From contig JBKBMT010000018.1 in assembly GCA_046295655.1 (NCBI GenBank), positions 1 to 46,509 of the forward strand: a stretch of 46,509 nucleotides of DNA, read 5' to 3'. How positions within the stretch are numbered: the stretch's first letter is position 1; each line of letters opens with the position of its first letter. The notes below the pieces were generated by a model. That model worked only from the letters and a program-made list of their open reading frames with translations, was not told where the DNA came from and searched no databases. The translations under genes were made by a program, and so were the position numbers. Positions 42,957 through 46,509 of the stretch are shown in pieces. The DNA comes from JBKBMT01 sp046295655 (lineage in GTDB: Bacteria > Pseudomonadota > Alphaproteobacteria > Rhodobacterales > Rhodobacteraceae).

Positions 42957-44510
42957 GTGTCGGACGAGGCGATCTTCGTGGGCGGGGGTGGCCCGGATCA
43001 TGCGGTTCCCCAGCATCTGCTCCTGCGCATGGCGAACCGCCACGGCCTGATCGCCGGGGCGACCGGCACCGGCAAGACCGTCACGCTCCAGATCCTTGCC
43101 GAGGGGTTCTCGGCCGCCGGGGTCCCGGTTTTCCTGGCCGACGTGAAGGGCGATCTTGCGGGGCTGGCGCTTCCCGGCGCGCCCGAGGGCCGGTTGCGCG
43201 AGGCATTCGAGAAACGCGCCGCGACGATCGGGCTGGATCTGGAATACCGCGACTTCCCGGTGACCTTCTGGGACATCTGGGGCGCTCAGGGGCACCCCGT
43301 GCGGTCCACCGTTGCCGAGATGGGGCCGCTTCTGCTGTCGCGGATGCTGGAACTGACCGAGGCGCAGGAGGGGGTTCTGAACATCGCCTTCCGGCTTGCC
43401 GACGAGGAGGGACTGCCGCTGCTGGACTTCAAGGATCTGACGGCGATCCTGTCCTTTGTCGCCGCGAACGCGCGGGCATTGTCGCAGACCTGGGGCCTGA
43501 TCTCGCCCGCCTCGGTGGGCGCGATCCAGCGCCGGCTTCTGGTCCTTGAGAACCAGGGCGGCGCGGCGATGTTCGGCGAACCGGCACTGAGCCTTTCGGA
43601 TCTCATGCTGACCGATGCGCAGGGCAGGGGGCGCATCTCGATCCTGGCTGCCGAACGGCTGATGAATGCGCCGCGCCTTTATGCGACCTTCCTTCTGTGG
43701 CTCCTCGGCCAGCTGTTCGAGGAGCTGCCCGAGGTCGGCAACCCGCCGAAGCCGAAGCTTGTCTTCTTCTTCGACGAAGCGCACCTGCTGTTCTCCGGCG
43801 CGCCGCGGGCACTTGTCGAGAAGGTCGAACGTGTGGCGCGGCTGATCCGGTCGAAGGGGGTCGGGGTCTATTTCATCACGCAGAACCCGACCGACATCCC
43901 CGACGCAATTCTCGGCCAGCTCGGCAACCGGGTGCAGCATGCGCTGCGCGCCTTCACCGCGAAGGATCAGCGCGACCTTCGTCTGGCGGCGCAGAACTAC
44001 CGGCCGAACCCCCGTTTCCAGACCGAAGAGGCAATCAAGGAGGTCGGCACCGGCGAAGCCGTCACCTCGTTCCTCGACGAGAAGGGGACGCCCGGCGTCG
44101 TCGAACGGACGCTCGTGCGGCCGCCGTCGTCGCTGATGGGGCCGATCACCGAGGGGCAGCGGGCTGCGCTGATCGCCGCCTCGCCGCTGGCGGGAAAGTA
44201 CGACACGGCGATCGACCGTGACTCGGCCCACGAAATGCTTGCCCGCCGCGCGGAGGAGGCCGCCCGCGCCGCGGAAGAGGCCGAGCGCGCCGCGGCCCGC
44301 GAGGCCGAGGCCGAGCGCGAGTTCCGCAACGCCCGCCGCTACGATCAGGGCAGCGCGCGGCCTCGGACGACCGCCGCGACGCGGGGTCGGTCCTCGCAAT
44401 CCGACAGCGTTGCCGAGGCCTTTGCCAAGTCCTTCGCGCGGCAGCTTGGCACGCGGTCGGGCCAGGCCCTGGTGCGCGGCGTCCTGGGCGGGCTGTTCAA
44501 GGGGCGTTGA
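42957..44510 (+). CDS. HerA-like ATPase, DUF853 (YjgR) family
   Basis: 517 aa from a GTG start with GGGGGGAGGAC before it. Walker A GATGTGKT at residues 34-41, Walker B-type FFFDEAHLLF near 270, and arginine-rich ITQNPTDIPDAILGQLGNRVQHALRAF typical of the HerA/FtsK-related DUF853 C-terminal domain. The C-terminal third has a long Ala/Glu/Arg coiled coil (about 420-460) and a basic tail ending ARQLGTRSGQALVRGVLGGLFKGR. YjgR-like ATPases are widespread with no settled function; a DNA-translocating or helicase role is possible. It stands alone here with its own promoter. Confidence 0.9.
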   Translation: MSDEAIFVGGGGPDHAVPQHLLLRMANRHGLIAGATGTGKTVTLQILAEGFSAAGVPVFLADVKGDLAGLALPGAPEGRLREAFEKRAATIGLDLEYRDFPVTFWDIWGAQGHPVRSTVAEMGPLLLSRMLELTEAQEGVLNIAFRLADEEGLPLLDFKDLTAILSFVAANARALSQTWGLISPASVGAIQRRLLVLENQGGAAMFGEPALSLSDLMLTDAQGRGRISILAAERLMNAPRLYATFLLWLLGQLFEELPEVGNPPKPKLVFFFDEAHLLFSGAPRALVEKVERVARLIRSKGVGVYFITQNPTDIPDAILGQLGNRVQHALRAFTAKDQRDLRLAAQNYRPNPRFQTEEAIKEVGTGEAVTSFLDEKGTPGVVERTLVRPPSSLMGPITEGQRAALIAASPLAGKYDTAIDRDSAHEMLARRAEEAARAAEEAERAAAREAEAEREFRNARRYDQGSARPRTTAATRGRSSQSDSVAEAFAKSFARQLGTRSGQALVRGVLGGLFKGR

Positions 44511-44525
44511 GCCGCCCGCGGACGG

Positions 44526-45392
44526 CTACCACCGACCGGTCGCACCGCCGCCCGACGACCGCCCCCCGCCAAAGCCGCCGTCCGATGACGCGGTGTCGGA
44601 TCTGGCGCGCTGGGTGGCGAGATCCGGGATCGGATAGTGGCGCGTCTCCCGCCAGTCGCAATCGGGGCAGACAAGCTCGCGCACCGCCTCGCCCGGTTCC
44701 GTCTCGGTCGGATCGCGGGTGGTTCGACGTGCGAGCTGGACCCAGCGGCGTCCGCAGGAGGGGCACCGTCGCGCGCGCGCGATCTGGTCGCCGATCTGCC
44801 GACGCATCGCCCAGCTTGCCATGAGTGCAAGAAAGCCCCCGAAGGCCGCAAGATCCCAAGGAAATCCGCCACCTTCAGGTGCTGGCGAATCGGTCGGGAT
44901 CTGTCCGGCCCGATGGGGCCGCGCGATCCGGTCGACAACGCCCTGCACACCGGCGACCAATCCCTCGCCATACCGCCCTTCGCGGAATGCGGGCAGCATC
45001 TCGGTCTCGATGATCCGATGCGCCCTCCCGTCGAACACCGGCGGATAGCCGGCGCCCAGGGCGATACGGGCCTCGCGGTCCGCGACCGCGATCAGGATCA
45101 GGATCCCATCGTTCCGGGTCGCGTCGCCGATCCCCCAGGCATTGAAAAGCCCGGTCGCGAAACCCTCGATGCTGGCGCTTTCGCCCCAGTCGCGCCGGCT
45201 GCGGATCGTCACCACGGCGATCTCGGTCCCGGGATCGCGTCGGGCCGCTTCCAGCATGGCGGTCAGACGGTCCTCCGTCTCGGGATCGACGACATCGGCC
45301 AGATCGGTCACGAAGACCGAGGCGGGTTCGGGAAACACCTCGGCCTGCGCGACAAGCGGCAGCCACAGCAGCAGGGCGAAGAGCCGGATCAT
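44526..45392 (-). CDS. TPM-domain membrane protein with zinc ribbon
   Basis: 288 aa. Signal peptide (about 1-17), TPM phosphatase-like domain (about 20-155; VFVTDLADVVDPETEDRL, TEIAVVTIRS and NDGILILIAVADREARIALGAGY), one membrane helix (about 181-196), then a cytoplasmic zinc ribbon (C210-P-S-C213 and C242-P-D-C245) and a Gly/Ser-rich end. TPM proteins of bacteria are linked to membrane quality control (YgcG-like). It overlaps the upstream decarboxylase stop by 4 bases, so it depends on that transcript or an internal promoter. Confidence 0.88.
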   Translation of the reverse strand: MIRLFALLLWLPLVAQAEVFPEPASVFVTDLADVVDPETEDRLTAMLEAARRDPGTEIAVVTIRSRRDWGESASIEGFATGLFNAWGIGDATRNDGILILIAVADREARIALGAGYPPVFDGRAHRIIETEMLPAFREGRYGEGLVAGVQGVVDRIARPHRAGQIPTDSPAPEGGGFPWDLAAFGGFLALMASWAMRRQIGDQIARARRCPSCGRRWVQLARRTTRDPTETEPGEAVRELVCPDCDWRETRHYPIPDLATQRARSDTASSDGGFGGGRSSGGGATGRW

Positions 45393-46477
45393 CCAGCCCC
45401 CGCCAGTTCGGCCACGACGTCGGCCACCGTCATCACATCCGTTTCGGTGCAGTCGAACTGCCCGACCTGCACCCGGATCACCAAGCGTCCGGCATGGCGG
45501 GTCTGGGTCAGATAGACCCGTCCGTCATCGTTGATCCGTTCGAGCAGCGCCTCGGTCGCCGCCTCGCCGTCGCGATGGGCGAAGCTGAACAGCGACAGCG
45601 AGGGCCGGGTGACGATCTCGATCTGCGGCAGGGCCGCCAGGCGTTCCGCAAGGCGCCGGGACCAGGCGACATGGTTGCGGATCCGGCTCCGCAGCCCCTC
45701 GAGCCCGTAGGCACGAAGCAGGAACCAAAGCTTCAGTGCGCGGAAACTGCGGCCCAGCGGCACAGTCCATTCGTTGAAGTTGACGATCTCCTGCTCGCCC
45801 GGTGTCTCGAGATACGCCGGCCGCAGACCCAGGGTGCGGATCTGTGCCCCGGGATCGGCGATGAACTGCACCGAGCAGTCGAGCTGGGCCCCGAGCCACT
45901 TGTGGGGGTTGACGACGATCGAATCGGCCGCCTCGGCGCCGGCCCAGAGATCGCGGAACTCGGGACAGATCATCGCTCCGCCCGCCCAGGCCGCATCCAC
46001 ATGCACCGGCAGACCCTCGGCCCGCGCCACCGCAACGATGTCGCCGATCCGGTCGAATGCCCCGACCGAGGTGCCGCCGGCGCAGGCCACGACGCCGGCC
46101 GGCAGCCAGCCCGCCGCGCGGTCGGCGGCGATGGCGCCGGCCAGCGCGCCGGGCCGCATGGACAGCGTGGTGTCGGTCGGGATCTTGACCAGGTTCTGCT
46201 GCCCGATCCCGGCGATCCGCGCCGCCTTGTCGACCGAGGAATGGGTTTCGGCGCTGGCATAGAGGCGAAGCCGGGGCAGGCCGGACAGTCCTGCCGCGAC
46301 CCCCTTCCATGCAAGGGCGCGTTCCCGCATCGTCAGGATCGCGGAGAGCGTTGCCGTAGTGGCGCTGTCGTGGATCGTGCCGGTGTATTTTCGGGGGGTG
46401 GCGGCCAACGTCGTGTTGCCGGGGGCTGTGGTGGGCGGCGACATGCTGCGGGCCTGGGGCCTGCATCGGCGCGGCAT
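45389..46477 (-). pseudogene. Pyridoxal-dependent aromatic-type amino acid decarboxylase, 5'-truncated
   Basis: The frame is open to the window end, but homology to the DDC/group II decarboxylase family begins only at TGTIHDSATTATLSAILTMRERAL (near 46384). From there the family is clear: VDAAWAGGAMICPEF, NPHKWLGAQLDCSVQF (PLP lysine), FNEWTVPLGRSFRALKLWFLLRAYGLEGLRSRIRNHVAWSRRLAE and ending with LTQTRHAGRLVIRVQVGQFDCTETDV. About 130 N-terminal residues expected in this family are absent; codons from 46385 to 46509 give no DDC-like sequence in any minus frame. The gene is therefore truncated or the sequence is misassembled here. A start at the ATG at 46477 or 46444 is formally possible. Confidence 0.75.
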
Positions 46478-46509
46478 GCCCGTGCTGGAGGCTGGCGTGT
46501 CCGTGGTGC
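46377..46509 (+). pseudogene. Fragment of a flippase-like (lysylphosphatidylglycerol synthase TM domain, UPF0104) gene
   Basis: In plus frame from 46377 the codons read VYFRGVAANVVLPGAVVGG then DMLRAWGLHRRGMPVLEAGVSVV, the family motif NxxLPGxxGGDxxRAWxxxRRG of YbhN/LPG-synthase transmembrane proteins, usually near residue 60. Upstream of about 46383 is the antisense of the decarboxylase, so the N-terminal membrane helices are missing. The gene continues past the window. It is a partial gene on both sides as seen here. Confidence 0.5.

Noticed and set aside
46359..46509. Intact short membrane protein starting at the GTG at 46359
   Set aside because: The frame encodes the interior motif of flippase-like proteins and lacks N-terminal helices; upstream codons are antisense to the decarboxylase.

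Overview
The window is GC-rich (about two thirds G+C by eye), densely coded DNA with no insertion sequence, prophage, CRISPR array, rRNA or tRNA that I can find. Gene content and order point to an alphaproteobacterium of the Rhodobacteraceae/Paracoccaceae type. The markers are a twin-transmembrane protein next to a PduO-type cobalamin adenosyltransferase, etfBA and a 3-hydroxybutyryl-CoA dehydrogenase, a DUF6473 protein, two TRAP transporters, an IalB-family protein, and a paired DUF882 protein and YcbB-type L,D-transpeptidase.

Layout: (1) 1-2318, end of a flavoprotein gene overlapping an acyl-CoA synthetase. (2) 2387-7008, a compact hpaF-E-D-G-H operon for meta-cleavage of homoprotocatechuate. 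(3) 7017-13928, a LysR regulator divergent from an operon with a family III CoA-transferase, an HMG-CoA-lyase-like enzyme, a DctPQM TRAP transporter and an EamA permease; together these suggest import, CoA activation and retro-aldol cleavage of a carboxylic acid. (4) 14005-18465, housekeeping genes: twin-TM protein, adenosyltransferase, etfBA, DUF6473 and hbd. (5) 18549-23069, dnaK-dnaJ with a clear RpoH-type promoter, divergent from a gene resembling the Balon/baeRF ribosome hibernation factors. (6) 23154-28694, an MFS-ADH-enolase-superfamily operon, an M48 protease that is probably leaderless, and a P450 with an altered I-helix. (7) 28794-33993, cell envelope genes: DUF882, L,D-transpeptidase, lpxD, a special acyl carrier protein and a ketoacyl-ACP synthase. 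(8) 34055-41807, an operon with TRAP P, cupin, TRAP Q and M, an IclR regulator and hydantoinase/oxoprolinase A and B subunits, preceded by an IclR-like palindrome at the promoter. (9) 41828-46509, ialB, an intergenic region with two probable small RNAs, a HerA-like (DUF853) ATPase, a TPM-domain protein and a 5'-truncated PLP decarboxylase that joins abruptly to a fragment of a plus-strand flippase gene.

The least ordinary items are the two predicted intergenic sRNAs (one with an exposed CUUCCUCCC anti-Shine-Dalgarno stretch), the hibernation-factor-like gene facing dnaK, the IclR operator with a G9 tract, the enolase-superfamily protein with Gly at a metal-ligand position, the P450 lacking the acid-alcohol pair, and the decarboxylase/flippase breakpoint near 46384. 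All functions are read from the sequence and from memory of the families; no database search was run.
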